Notes: generated by a model not told the origin, from the letters alone. Counted from the first letter of the stretch, positions 37,432 to 46,320 are shown. The stretch: DNA of 64,000 nt from Shewanella halifaxensis HAW-EB4 (GCF_000019185.1 NC_010334.1:2604001-2668000), one strand, 5' to 3'. Translations and numbers: made by a program.

Positions 37432-37538
37432 AAGGTTCTGATTAAAATAGTTTGGCTGATTTTGCCTTAACTATCATAGGCTTTATAGTAAAAATAAGCA
37501 TGATTTAATTAAACTTAATGAATCAGAACCTACATTGA

Positions 37539-38792
37539 TTAGCATTTAATCAAAGGAATGTCTTTCCAGCGTGTAGTGTATTGCGGAGTCAGCATGTCTC
37601 TGCGCATTCCCCATTTCTGCGATATACCTTGGGCAGCGAGAAACAACGTGTCAGTACCGTACTTGGCGTTGATTTTATCCAAGACCAGCATTTTACTTGG
37701 ATTTCTACCGCCTTCAAATAAATCTCCTTGCAGATTGGCTTCACTACACAAGTTAATGAGTCCAACGCCGATTTTGTAATAACGAATAGCGGGATTAAAT
37801 CTAACCATTGCAGCCTGAGTTGCAGCTTCAATGAGTTCGCAAGTGTCATTTGTTGGGTATGCAAAATGGTGCAGATACTTAAACCCGCTTGGATGCTCAT
37901 CAAAAGGTGAGTTTGACGCAAACACCAGCATGCTTTTACACAGTGAACCTTGAATTCTTGCTTTAGCGGCTGCAGTTGAAGCGTGTTTACTTAATGCTTG
38001 GCATAATGAAGGTAAATCAGTCACTCTGTTGCCAACACTGCGAGTTGAAAATATCTGTTTCTTGTCAGCTCTTGCTTCATCCCAAGTCTTGCACACTTCA
38101 CCGTTTAGTTCTCTTACAGTTCGTTCAAGTTCAATACTGAATTGCTTTCTGGCGATGCCGGCTTTCATTTGCGACAACGCATAGGCATTGTGAATATTCA
38201 TTGCTGCGAGCCTTTTGGCTATGCGGCCACCGACGCCCCAGACATCATCGGTTTTCATCGTTTTTAAAATTGCTGAACGTTGCTCATTGTTAGTAATGGC
38301 ACAAACGCCATTATAACCAGGGAGTTTTTTTGCAGCATGATTAGCGACTTTGGCTAAGGTCAGTGTCTCACCAATTCCAACACAAACAGGCAACCTTGTT
38401 TCTTTCCAAACGGCGCGCCTAAGTTTTAATGCGTGCTCAGTTAGGCATGGTATAGCGGGGTAACAGTGCTTAAACGATAAAAAAGACTCATCAATGCTGT
38501 AGATATGCTGCTGTGGGGCAAAGCGGCCAATCACCTCCATCATAGATGCAGATAAAGAGCCGTAAAGCTCATAGTTTGAAGACAACGCGATAATACCTTT
38601 TTGCTCACACAGCCTTTTGGCTTCAAAGTAAGGACCGAACTTTTTAATTCCCGCTTCTTTCGCCAATCTGTTGGCCGCAACAATACAACCATCATTATTA
38701 CTCAACACGATAATAGGGCGGTTACGCCATTCAGGCCTAAAAACCTGTTCAGCACTGCAATAGAAAGAATTGGCATCGACAAGCGCATACAT
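37539..38792 (-). CDS. umuC: DNA polymerase V catalytic subunit UmuC, copy 2
   Basis: 417 residues with the same layout as copy 1 (17348): DANSFYCSAEQVF with the first catalytic Asp, canonical NNDGCIVAANRLAKEAGI, YSIDESFL, an HhH-like DVWGVGGRIAKRL, and the YTTRWKDIPLIKC end. The proteins are roughly nine-tenths identical by eye, but many third codon positions differ and this copy is more AT-rich. The two are therefore old duplicates or independent arrivals, not a recent duplication. It is the second gene of a LexA-boxed umuDC operon inside the cassette region. Confidence 0.95.
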   Translation of the reverse strand: MYALVDANSFYCSAEQVFRPEWRNRPIIVLSNNDGCIVAANRLAKEAGIKKFGPYFEAKRLCEQKGIIALSSNYELYGSLSASMMEVIGRFAPQQHIYSIDESFLSFKHCYPAIPCLTEHALKLRRAVWKETRLPVCVGIGETLTLAKVANHAAKKLPGYNGVCAITNNEQRSAILKTMKTDDVWGVGGRIAKRLAAMNIHNAYALSQMKAGIARKQFSIELERTVRELNGEVCKTWDEARADKKQIFSTRSVGNRVTDLPSLCQALSKHASTAAAKARIQGSLCKSMLVFASNSPFDEHPSGFKYLHHFAYPTNDTCELIEAATQAAMVRFNPAIRYYKIGVGLINLCSEANLQGDLFEGGRNPSKMLVLDKINAKYGTDTLFLAAQGISQKWGMRRDMLTPQYTTRWKDIPLIKC

Positions 38793-38794
38793 GA

Positions 38795-39202
38795 TTAATC
38801 ATTCTCAAGAATAGGGCTTTTACGATTACAGCGTATTGAGCGTATAACGACGCCTTCTACACTAAATGTATCGTGTTCGAGAATAGGCGTGCTCATGTGT
38901 GCTTCGTTAGCAGACAAAAGCAATCGATTTACTTTATCGATAATCTTGCACACAAATGAGCCATTGTAGTTAGCAACGATAATGTCTTGATTGCGAACAT
39001 CAACATGCCTATCAACAATCAAGATATCGCCATCAAAAATGCCAACACCTTCCATGGAGTCACCATTGGCGAGCCCAATGAACGTTGAGCTTGGGTGTTC
39101 AATCAATAATTCATCAAGACTAAGTGGAAGCTGTCTATAGTCGGTAGCAGGGGACTCAAACCCTGTGATACCAGCACTGGCGGAAATCGGGATAATATTC
39201 AT
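38795..39202 (-). CDS. umuD: UmuD, S24-family autoprotease subunit of Pol V, copy 2
   Basis: 135 residues, nearly identical to copy 1 (differences such as SMEGVG for SMQGVG and RCNRKS for RCHRKS). The Ala-Gly cleavage bond lies in SASAGITGF, Ser in NGDSMEG, Lys in FVCKIID. A LexA box lies 17 nt before the ATG. It is transcribed away from the RloC-like gene across a 340-bp gap. Confidence 0.94.
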   Translation of the reverse strand: MNIIPISASAGITGFESPATDYRQLPLSLDELLIEHPSSTFIGLANGDSMEGVGIFDGDILIVDRHVDVRNQDIIVANYNGSFVCKIIDKVNRLLLSANEAHMSTPILEHDTFSVEGVVIRSIRCNRKSPILEND

Positions 39203-39218
39203 TCAAAAACAACAGGCA

Positions 39219-39234
39219 CTGTATTTTTATACAG
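39219..39234 (-). promoter_or_regulatory. LexA box of umuDC copy 2
   Basis: CTGTATTTTTATACAG, an exact CTGT-N8-ACAG match immediately upstream of umuD copy 2. It faces the divergent RloC-like gene 310 bp away, so a share in controlling that gene is possible but not shown. Confidence 0.93.
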
Positions 39235-39545
39235 TATAGCGTTTTTTAGTTGATAGTCACAATAAAGTTTGCAGGTAACTCAGGCTAAACATTCAGGAAT
39301 CGGGCGTATAAGACGTTTTTGACAAAATCATTCAGAATAAATTTTGCCCAAGTCTGTCTACTTTCGAGTTAGGGAGCTCAACGCTAACTAACTTAAGCCC
39401 CATTCCGCGTTGGCAACTAGGAAGAACTGCTTCACAGTTGGTAGTTCAAACGCCCTATTAAATTAAGCAACTAAATTGATAGCAGTCACATCCAATCTTA
39501 GATAATGCATAGTAGAATGAAGAGTCACCTATTTGGGGTATGTGC

Positions 39546-41762
39546 ATGTTTAAGAACATAAAGTCTATAAAAAACTTCGGTATCTTCAAGGATGCCAACA
39601 CTAACGCTGGTCAACCTTTCTATCAATTTAACTTATTCTATGGTTTTAATTATTCTGGAAAGACCACGCTTTCACGTGTTTTCCTTGCAATGCAGCTTGG
39701 TGAAATACCAGAAGGCTTCACAGGGGCATCTTTTGAAGTCGATTGTCACGAAGCTAGCTCTATCAAGAGTAACAACTTACAAAAAGTAGAAAACCTACGT
39801 GTTTTCAATTCAGATTACATCGCTAAAAACGTTAATTTTGATGAATCAAGCGTCAGCCCTGTGTTGATCGTAGGTGAACGTAACATCGAACTAGAAACAG
39901 AACTTCAAGGATTGGAAGAGGTTATCCCTACAAAGGAAGTTAATCGAGATCAAAACACAGGATTCGCAGCAAGCAAAGAAAAAGAAAAAAACAATCGTTT
40001 AACTGAAGTAGGTCGAAACGTTGCGGTATTGAGTATTCTAGGTCGGTCTACATTCAACGCTTCAAGCGTAAGAACCATGCTTGCATCTGCTGAAGCAAGT
40101 CATGATCTAACACCAGAACAAATGAGTGCTTACATTGATACAGCGAGAGCCAGTGCTGTATCAAGCGTACCTAAAGTTAAACTTAGCACCCCAGAAATGA
40201 AAGATATTTTGGGTGAAATTGAATCAATCATGGCGACCTCAGTAACACAGACAACTATTGCAGAGTTGGATGCAGATAAAAGCCTTAGAAGTTGGGTTGA
40301 AGAAGGGATAGAGCGTAACGCTGGACACACCACCTGCCAGTTCTGTCACAACACGATTAGTCAGGCAAGAATTGATGAGTTAAATGCATATTTTTCGGAA
40401 GCGTACAAAGACCTTAGCCAAAGGATTGATGTTGCTATCGCTTCGGTTCAATCACAAGCATTCACATCAAGTATTCCAGATACCAGTCAACTTTATCCAG
40501 ATCTACAGAAAGGTTTTGACGAATTAAGAATACAAATCCAGCCAATCGATGACTCTGTCGAAGAACTAAAAACGTCACTGGTTAAGTTACTTACTGACAA
40601 GAAAGAGCACATGTCTGAGGTACTTCCATTTAACGCATCAGACTATCCTTTACCGTTAGTTACAGACTTGATGGAGCAGTTCAACGCACCAATAACTGCG
40701 CACAATGAGCGTGCTGTTAACCACTCTACAGAGCAACGTCAGGCTATTGAAGCAATCAAGCGTCACTATGTGTACCAAGAAACACAGAACTACGATCACC
40801 CGCAAGCACAGCTTGATATACAAGCGTTTAAAGATGCTGCTGTCACCGCACAAAACGAGATCAACGCTAATCAGGCACGTATCGATGCGATAAAGGCTGA
40901 ACTTAATAACACTAAACAGGGAGCGCATAGTCTAAACGACAACTTGCGACAGTATTTCGGTAAGACTGATATAAAGATTAAGCCTGTAGGTGCTACATAT
41001 AAATTCATGCGTGAAGATCGAGAGGCAAAGCACTTATCTGATGGTGAACGTACTGCAATAGCATTTGCGTACTTCATTACACAGTTAGAAGATGAATCCT
41101 TAAATGGGATCAAACCTATCGTGTATTTGGATGATCCGATCTGTAGCCTTGATTCAAACCACATTTATAACGTTCTTGGCATTATCAAAAGTAAACTAGG
41201 TCATGAGCACGTAGAACAGCTTTTCATTTCTACGCATAACTTTGAGTTCTTCAACTTAGTAAAAACGTGGTTGTCCCATTTCAGTAGAACTAAGACGGGC
41301 ACAGCAAAGAGAGCACAGTTCTTCTTAGTTAATCGTACAGGCGACCAATCTAAGATTGACCCATTACCTAAGCTACTTAAAGACCACAGATCCGAGTATG
41401 CTTACTTGATCAGCAAGGTTAAAGAAGCTGTAGAACGACCAGAGAATTGTGATTCTATTGCAGTGCAGTCGTACGTAAGAAAGATACTGGAAGTGTACTT
41501 TTCGTTCCGATTCAATCTGACTGAGTTCAGGGGTAACGGTAAAGACCAGATAGCACCTAATCTACTGAAAGATATTGAAGGTGCGGAAGTTAAAGCAAAT
41601 ACTTTGTATGAATACATGAATGAAAAATGCCATGCTAAGTCAATGGAGCTAGGCGTTCAGTTCCCCGAAGCTGTGCAGCCGCAGTTAACTAACGCATGGG
41701 AGATCATTACAAACGCCTTAGAAACGAACGACAAGCCACACTATGACGCATATTATGCCTAA
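39546..41762 (+). CDS. RloC/PrrC-like AAA protein with CxxC hook
   Basis: A 738-residue ABC/SMC-like ATPase of the AAA_13 type. Walker A is FYGFNYSGKTTLS near the start, then LRVFNSDYIAKNVNF, a family mark. A long coiled coil is broken near residue 270 by CQFCHN, a Rad50-like zinc hook. The ABC signature is HLSDGERTAIA and Walker B is IVYLDDPICSLDSNH. The C-terminal part has SYVRKILEVYFSFRF and YEYMNEKCHAKSM, positions where PrrC/RloC anticodon nucleases carry catalytic Arg, Glu and His. The hook plus this end points to an RloC-type tRNase activated by DNA damage or phage. The start at 39546 (second ATG) has GGGG 7 nt before it. Confidence 0.75.
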   Translation: MFKNIKSIKNFGIFKDANTNAGQPFYQFNLFYGFNYSGKTTLSRVFLAMQLGEIPEGFTGASFEVDCHEASSIKSNNLQKVENLRVFNSDYIAKNVNFDESSVSPVLIVGERNIELETELQGLEEVIPTKEVNRDQNTGFAASKEKEKNNRLTEVGRNVAVLSILGRSTFNASSVRTMLASAEASHDLTPEQMSAYIDTARASAVSSVPKVKLSTPEMKDILGEIESIMATSVTQTTIAELDADKSLRSWVEEGIERNAGHTTCQFCHNTISQARIDELNAYFSEAYKDLSQRIDVAIASVQSQAFTSSIPDTSQLYPDLQKGFDELRIQIQPIDDSVEELKTSLVKLLTDKKEHMSEVLPFNASDYPLPLVTDLMEQFNAPITAHNERAVNHSTEQRQAIEAIKRHYVYQETQNYDHPQAQLDIQAFKDAAVTAQNEINANQARIDAIKAELNNTKQGAHSLNDNLRQYFGKTDIKIKPVGATYKFMREDREAKHLSDGERTAIAFAYFITQLEDESLNGIKPIVYLDDPICSLDSNHIYNVLGIIKSKLGHEHVEQLFISTHNFEFFNLVKTWLSHFSRTKTGTAKRAQFFLVNRTGDQSKIDPLPKLLKDHRSEYAYLISKVKEAVERPENCDSIAVQSYVRKILEVYFSFRFNLTEFRGNGKDQIAPNLLKDIEGAEVKANTLYEYMNEKCHAKSMELGVQFPEAVQPQLTNAWEIITNALETNDKPHYDAYYA

Positions 41763-41954
41763 CTCTAGGGAATCACGTCATTTGTTTTCTTATTAACTTA
41801 TCATGATGCTTTGCAGTAAAGAGGTGCTATTGAAATATCAAAATAATAAAGAAGACCAATCAATTACCTTACAGGTGTTCAAAAAACGACTACCACAGAA
41901 AAGCAAACTCCTATAGCATAAAGCATACCAAATACATGGATGTGGCATCGGCCA

Positions 41955-42016
41955 AGTCCAACAAGCGATTTGTGCCTTGCAGACAGCGCAACACACAAAT
42001 ACTAAGACGTTATGTG
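41955..42016 (+). repeat. attC-like site 8
   Basis: GTCCAACAAGC at the start and TAAGACGTTATGT at the end, with ATTTGTG answered by CACAAAT inside. Length is about 62 bp. It ends 25 bp before the next start codon. Confidence 0.55.
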
Positions 42017-42040
42017 CTCAGAGGAATAAGGCAAATTGAG

Positions 42041-42739
42041 ATGCAAGAAGTAACAGTTCAAACATTAGAGCAGTATTTGGCTCAATTTAATACACTTGAA
42101 GAAACAGAGATTTATCGTGGAATTGGTGATGTTGCTAATTTTAAGTTAGTACCTGCGGCAGGTCGTTTCGGAATAGGAGATCCTCAAGTGCAACTCAGCT
42201 TTGAGAAACAACTTCTTAGAGACTTCAAGAGAAGTGCGCCTTTGTACAGTCGCTCAGCGCCTAAGAATGACTTTGAATGGCTGTTCTTAGCCCAGCACCA
42301 TGGATTGCCTACTCGACTTCTAGATTGGACATTTAATCCTCTAGTAGCGCTATTTTTTGCAGTAGAAAATAGCATTCAGGCTGATGCTGCTGTCTATTGC
42401 TCTTATCAAAGCCGATTGATTAACCATGAGACCATGACTGCGTGGGGAGATCCTTTGGCAATAACTGAGTTAATGGAAGTAGTGCCAACTCATGATCACA
42501 TTCGTTATCGCAACCAAAATGGACTTTTTACTATTCAGCCTAATCCAAATGAAGAAGATCTAAGCCGAGTGACTAAACGAATCAATATTCCACATACAGC
42601 TAAGGCATCAATTCGTTGGAAGCTACGTAAAATTGGCGTAGGGCGGGCATTTTTGTTTAACGACTTAGACAGCTTGTCATATGACATAGTAAAAATGAAC
42701 GTGAGCAAGTTTATGCCGCACGTGAACACGAGCAAATAA
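42041..42739 (+). CDS. FRG-domain protein
   Basis: A 232-residue protein. The FRG domain is named for its Phe-Arg-Gly-type strand, here IYRGIGDVANFKLVPAAGR. It continues with DFEWLFLAQHHGLPTRLLDW and NPLVALFFAVE, the best-conserved blocks of the family. Function is unknown, but FRG proteins are frequent in integron cassettes and prophages and may bind nucleotides or act as toxins. The ATG at 42041 is taken because the upstream part of the longer frame (from 41936) reads through the attC-like site. The stop codon touches the next attC-like box. Confidence 0.85.
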   Translation: MQEVTVQTLEQYLAQFNTLEETEIYRGIGDVANFKLVPAAGRFGIGDPQVQLSFEKQLLRDFKRSAPLYSRSAPKNDFEWLFLAQHHGLPTRLLDWTFNPLVALFFAVENSIQADAAVYCSYQSRLINHETMTAWGDPLAITELMEVVPTHDHIRYRNQNGLFTIQPNPNEEDLSRVTKRINIPHTAKASIRWKLRKIGVGRAFLFNDLDSLSYDIVKMNVSKFMPHVNTSK

Positions 42740-42767
42740 CAAACCAAGTCAACTAGGCGTTAGGTAT
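42735..42767 (+). repeat. Eroded attC-like site 9
   Basis: ATAACAAACC and GGCGTTAGGT lie only about 33 bp apart. The outer boxes are good but the middle is too short for a working site, so it is probably a deletion product. It still separates two genes at the expected place. Confidence 0.4.
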
Positions 42768-42781
42768 ACATAGGGATATTC

Positions 42782-43279
42782 ATGAATATTAAATATTGGT
42801 TTCATGGCTCGTTACAAAAAATCGATACATTCGAGCCATTCTCCCACTTTGGCAGCCTTGAGTCGGCTAAAGAACGGGTACAAAAGAAAAAGATTGAAGA
42901 AGATAAAAGTTCATCTCCCTCATTTATTCATAAGTGTTCAATTACTATTGACGAAAATGAAATTTTATTTTTAACCGAAGACTGGTTATCCAATAGAGCT
43001 CAATCATTAGCAAGGGCACTCAAAGAAAATTTTCCCAGTGACTTAAAGTTCGTTGAAATATGGAAGGAACTCAGAGATTTACCAAGCTCTGGGATGGATA
43101 ATAGAGAGAGAACGATAAAAGTAAATGAAATTGGCTATCCTAAACTGCTCGATGAATTAAGAATGAGAAATTTAAAAGCTGTGTCTTACAAAAATGAAGT
43201 TGAGGATAAAGGGCATATTTCAATCGTAATAATTACACCAGATATAATTCATATCCAAGAAGTAATTGAGCATACCTAA
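42782..43279 (+). CDS. Hypothetical cassette protein, 165 residues
   Basis: AGGGAT lies 6 nt before the ATG. The start IKYWFHGSLQKIDTFEPFSH followed by FGSLESAKER has the F/H-G-S...H-F-G pattern found at the start of small ADP-ribosyltransferase-like or capture-type folds. The end GHISIVIITPDIIHIQEVIE is a strand pair. The family is not recognised firmly. It lies directly after the FRG cassette and is followed by a degraded zone containing part of endA. Confidence 0.6.
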   Translation: MNIKYWFHGSLQKIDTFEPFSHFGSLESAKERVQKKKIEEDKSSSPSFIHKCSITIDENEILFLTEDWLSNRAQSLARALKENFPSDLKFVEIWKELRDLPSSGMDNRERTIKVNEIGYPKLLDELRMRNLKAVSYKNEVEDKGHISIVIITPDIIHIQEVIEHT

Positions 43280-43424
43280 CAATCACATAAAAGGATAAAG
43301 GGCTCGGAGCGAATTTGAGATATTTCTTCTTATCTAAGCCACTTGTGGTAGACCAAATGCTCTAACGTGTTTTTGTCCAGAAGCGATTTAAGGCGTACCT
43401 ATTTCGTATATGGGAACTTCTTAT

Positions 43425-43545
43425 AAACTAGATCGAGAAGATATTATTTCAGTTGCGCTTGGCTCGTTTGTACTTCCATTTGCTTACTGGGAATTGTTTA
43501 TCCCAAAAAGTGATCAGCTGTCTTTGCTGTTTCAGAACTTAACAC
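43425..43545 (-). pseudogene. 3' remnant of endA (endonuclease I)
   Basis: The plus strand reads GGCTCGTTTGTACTTCCATT, then TGCTTACTGGGAATTGTTTA and AGCTGTCTTTGCTGTTT. These align base for base, with scattered changes and one short insertion, to the 3' end of the intact endA at about 36750-36830. The reading frame is broken. It is therefore a decayed second endA in the same orientation, about 6.7 kb to the right of the intact one. Confidence 0.8.
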
Positions 43546-43719
43546 ATAACAATGACTTATTTTCGGGCGGAATTTTTTTGCTGCGCTCCCCCTGAGCCTG
43601 TGCGTTATTTGGTTCATCTGCGGGAGAGGGCAGTTATAAAAAACTGAGAAAATTGATCTTGTTAGTTGTTCTAATGAGTCTTAAATATAATTGTCTTACC
43701 TTAAATTTTAACTATTGCG

Positions 43720-44910
43720 CTAACTGACTACTTCAATAAAATATCGGGCTATTCCTTCTCTAAAGGTTCTTCCGCCACTAGTTGCATTCTTATAGTGATT
43801 ACCCCTGATATCAATCATCATAGCGCTACAATACTGCCAGTGTTTTGCATCCCGAGAATAATCTAGTTGCCCTAATAAGCTGCCAGCTCTTTTCAGATTT
43901 TCTAGTGAATATTGATTATCGATTAGGTCATGAATAACCAAGCCAAGTGCTTGCCAGATTTGTGTGGAGTAGTGAAAACCGTCACGGTTGTATTTCAGTT
44001 GTTTTTGGCAAGACTCTAGCCACGCAGAGAAAAAAATAATGATGGCGGGTTTAATTCTTTCTAGTCTAGGTCTATCTATGGTGCTGCCATCGGATAGCTT
44101 ATTGATGGTTTTAGTAGACATTCTAAGGCTACTTCCACCAATCGCGGCTAGAATCATATGCAACATAGTTGATTCAGTTGTAATGAACGGATCACTTTTT
44201 GTAACTCTTGTGGCTTTTGAAGACATTCCCCCAAATTTATCTAGCCTAAGTTCTTTCTCTAGTTGATAAATTAATTCCTTAATGGGTGAGTCACTAGTTA
44301 TTCTTGCGAGGTTAACCGAGTGTAGCTGAACTTCTCTTTGATTAAATATTTTACACAACCGTAAAATATCACTTTGTTCTAAGTTATTTTTTTCATCAAA
44401 AATAATTGTAATATGTAGATAATGACCGGCAAGCATCTGTCTTACGCGGGGATCAACTTCCTTTTGTTTTTGATTTACGACGAAATTAGGAAATTTCAAT
44501 TCATAACCTAAGAGGTTCATGATTGCACAGTAGGTCAAAATCCCATCAACCAGAAATGCTCCCTGAGGCTTGTATCTTATTAAATCTAATGGGACCTTTC
44601 GCTTAGAAAACAAACTCTCATCACTTACAGCAATAGTAAGTGATAAAGGAGTACTGAATTGTTCCGAACATAACCCATGAACAATTTCCTCTTCTAACCT
44701 TTTGATTCTATATTGGTTAGTTGCATTAAGTAACTCTGAAAAAATAAGCTCGAGGTCTTCTGGTAGGCTTTCAAATGGAGAAAAGTAATTTTGAACCTCA
44801 GTAGAAGGGATTAAACACAGAATAGATTTACCATTTCCGTACTTCTGGTCTGCCGATAACCCCAATACTTCAATCTCTGAACTAAGCAATTGTTTTTCCA
44901 GAATTAACAT
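43720..44910 (-). CDS. DGQHR/DndB-like hypothetical protein
   Basis: A 396-residue protein. KVPLDLIRYKPQGAFLVDGI followed by LTYCAIMNLLG occupies the place where DGQHR/DndB-like and ParB-related proteins carry the D-G-Q-H-R loop. Here the loop is degenerate (VDGILTYCAI). IIFDEKNNLEQSDILRLCKI then FNQREVQLHSVN also fits that group. The C-terminal half is helical. It is divergent from the ParB-like gene at 45018 with a perfect inverted repeat between them. Its role is unknown; a regulator or DNA-binding protein of the mobile island is a fair guess. Confidence 0.6.
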   Translation of the reverse strand: MLILEKQLLSSEIEVLGLSADQKYGNGKSILCLIPSTEVQNYFSPFESLPEDLELIFSELLNATNQYRIKRLEEEIVHGLCSEQFSTPLSLTIAVSDESLFSKRKVPLDLIRYKPQGAFLVDGILTYCAIMNLLGYELKFPNFVVNQKQKEVDPRVRQMLAGHYLHITIIFDEKNNLEQSDILRLCKIFNQREVQLHSVNLARITSDSPIKELIYQLEKELRLDKFGGMSSKATRVTKSDPFITTESTMLHMILAAIGGSSLRMSTKTINKLSDGSTIDRPRLERIKPAIIIFFSAWLESCQKQLKYNRDGFHYSTQIWQALGLVIHDLIDNQYSLENLKRAGSLLGQLDYSRDAKHWQYCSAMMIDIRGNHYKNATSGGRTFREGIARYFIEVVS

Positions 44911-44951
44911 TTAGATTTTATACAGATTATAAATAAATTATATATCTTTTC

Positions 44952-44976
44952 TTGATCGGGGCAGCGCCCCGATCAA
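44952..44976. repeat. Perfect 25-bp inverted repeat between divergent genes
   Basis: TTGATCGGGGC and GCCCCGATCAA are perfect 11-bp arms around a 3-nt centre. The site lies 42 bp from the start of the leftward gene and 42 bp from that of the rightward gene. It is GC-rich in an AT-rich setting, so it stands out as an operator or a ParB-type binding site. Confidence 0.85.
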
Positions 44977-45017
44977 TACTAGTATATAAGTTTTTTAATT
45001 GGTGTTCGAGGTGTGAG

Positions 45018-46208
45018 ATGGAAAACGACAAAGTGAATTCGTTTGAGGAAGATCTTGTATGCGGTTTAGTAAAAAAGTACCAACCAGTATCAAGAGCATA
45101 TCTAGGTAGTTCCAAAGAACTAAAAGATGGGTCTCAAGAGTTTCTTTCACGAGATGACATGAATGAGATTTTTAAAGAAAAATCAGGGCAATATCCATGC
45201 CTAAAGAGAATTAAAACATCAATTAGATATGACGTCGTGTACATACAACCGTCCGTCGCAAGAGATATTTTGCGTTTTTCAAGTCGAGGTGTAATTAATC
45301 CAAACAATAAAAATAGACGTATAAGCAAGGCTGAAGTTAAACGATATACCACTGCTATGAATGATGAAAGGTGGTGTTTAACTGGTGAACCAATTGTATT
45401 TAGTGATGATGGAGAATTGCTAAATGGTCATACTCGATTAGAGTCAGCCGCAAACTCATCTAAGGGTTTTATCACAGTTATTATTTATGGTGTAACAGAT
45501 GACTTATCATTCGCACATATCGATGTAGGTAAAATTCGATCAAGAGCCCAGGTTTTAGAAATGGCGGGAGTGACTGTAGATGCAAGTATTCTATCCAAAG
45601 TGGCAATGTTGGCGAAATCTTTTGAACAGACGAAAAACCCTTATGCTTTTCGTGGTACTCAAGGAACGTCATTCCAGCAAGCTGAAATTCTAGAGTATGT
45701 GGAAGCAAAGGAAGAGCTTGCCTTATCTGTCAATTTTGTCGCTGAATTAGCAAAGAGGCATAAGCGTGAGATTCAAGCTGCAATTCATATTTATGCATTC
45801 GCTCATTATCTGATTAAATCGGAAATGCTTAAATATGAAGGCGTTATAGCCATTACACCGGAGGATTATCTATTGCGATTGATATCAGGAATAGGCATAC
45901 AGAGTGAGGAGGATATAGAATATCAAGTGAGAAACTTCTTACAGACACAGGTTGGGGAATCAAGTTCTTATGCACTCGTTTGCCGATTAAGTAGTATTTT
46001 CAAAGGTTGGAATCATTACCATAACATTGATATTGCAGGAAACAAAATTGCGGTACGTCGTGTTGCTAGATACAAGAAAGATGCTGATGGTAACCGTATG
46101 CCAGCTAAAAGTGCCGGTAATATTAATGAAGCATTTACTTATCCATTCGCAAAAAAAGGGCCAACACCATCGAAAATTCGTAAACAATCTAATTTACAAA
46201 TCGTTTGA
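45018..46208 (+). CDS. ParB/Srx-fold (GxHRL-like) protein
   Basis: A 396-residue protein. The ParB N-terminal-like domain is visible: RRISKAEVKRYTTAMNDERW, then IVFSDDGELLNGHTRLESA, the G-x-T/H-R-L nucleotide-binding loop seen in ParB and related CTPases. FAHIDVGKIRSRAQVLEMAG follows. The C-terminal half is helical and contains PEDYLLRLISGIG. The ATG at 45018 is chosen because GAGGTG precedes it; the upstream part of the longer frame runs through the inverted repeat. It may bind that repeat. It converges with the small gin-type gene at 46321. Confidence 0.7.
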   Translation: MENDKVNSFEEDLVCGLVKKYQPVSRAYLGSSKELKDGSQEFLSRDDMNEIFKEKSGQYPCLKRIKTSIRYDVVYIQPSVARDILRFSSRGVINPNNKNRRISKAEVKRYTTAMNDERWCLTGEPIVFSDDGELLNGHTRLESAANSSKGFITVIIYGVTDDLSFAHIDVGKIRSRAQVLEMAGVTVDASILSKVAMLAKSFEQTKNPYAFRGTQGTSFQQAEILEYVEAKEELALSVNFVAELAKRHKREIQAAIHIYAFAHYLIKSEMLKYEGVIAITPEDYLLRLISGIGIQSEEDIEYQVRNFLQTQVGESSSYALVCRLSSIFKGWNHYHNIDIAGNKIAVRRVARYKKDADGNRMPAKSAGNINEAFTYPFAKKGPTPSKIRKQSNLQIV

Positions 46209-46320
46209 AAGTTGTAAGCTCTAATTTTCTAAGTTCTCCTAGTAATGCTTTTCAAATTTCATTGGAGAGAATTCACCTAAATAACTCTACGTCGAGAGTC
46301 CGCTTGATGTTTTTTCCTCA

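Noticed and set aside
39360..39470. attC-like words (AACGCTAACT, GCGTTGGC, AACGCCC) before the RloC-like gene
   Set aside because: The boxes are not in a consistent order or distance on either strand.
43277..43402. Possible attC site after the 42782 gene (starts CCTAACAA, ends AGGCGTACC)
   Set aside because: The second box lacks a base of the consensus and the inner arms do not pair; at best a decayed site.
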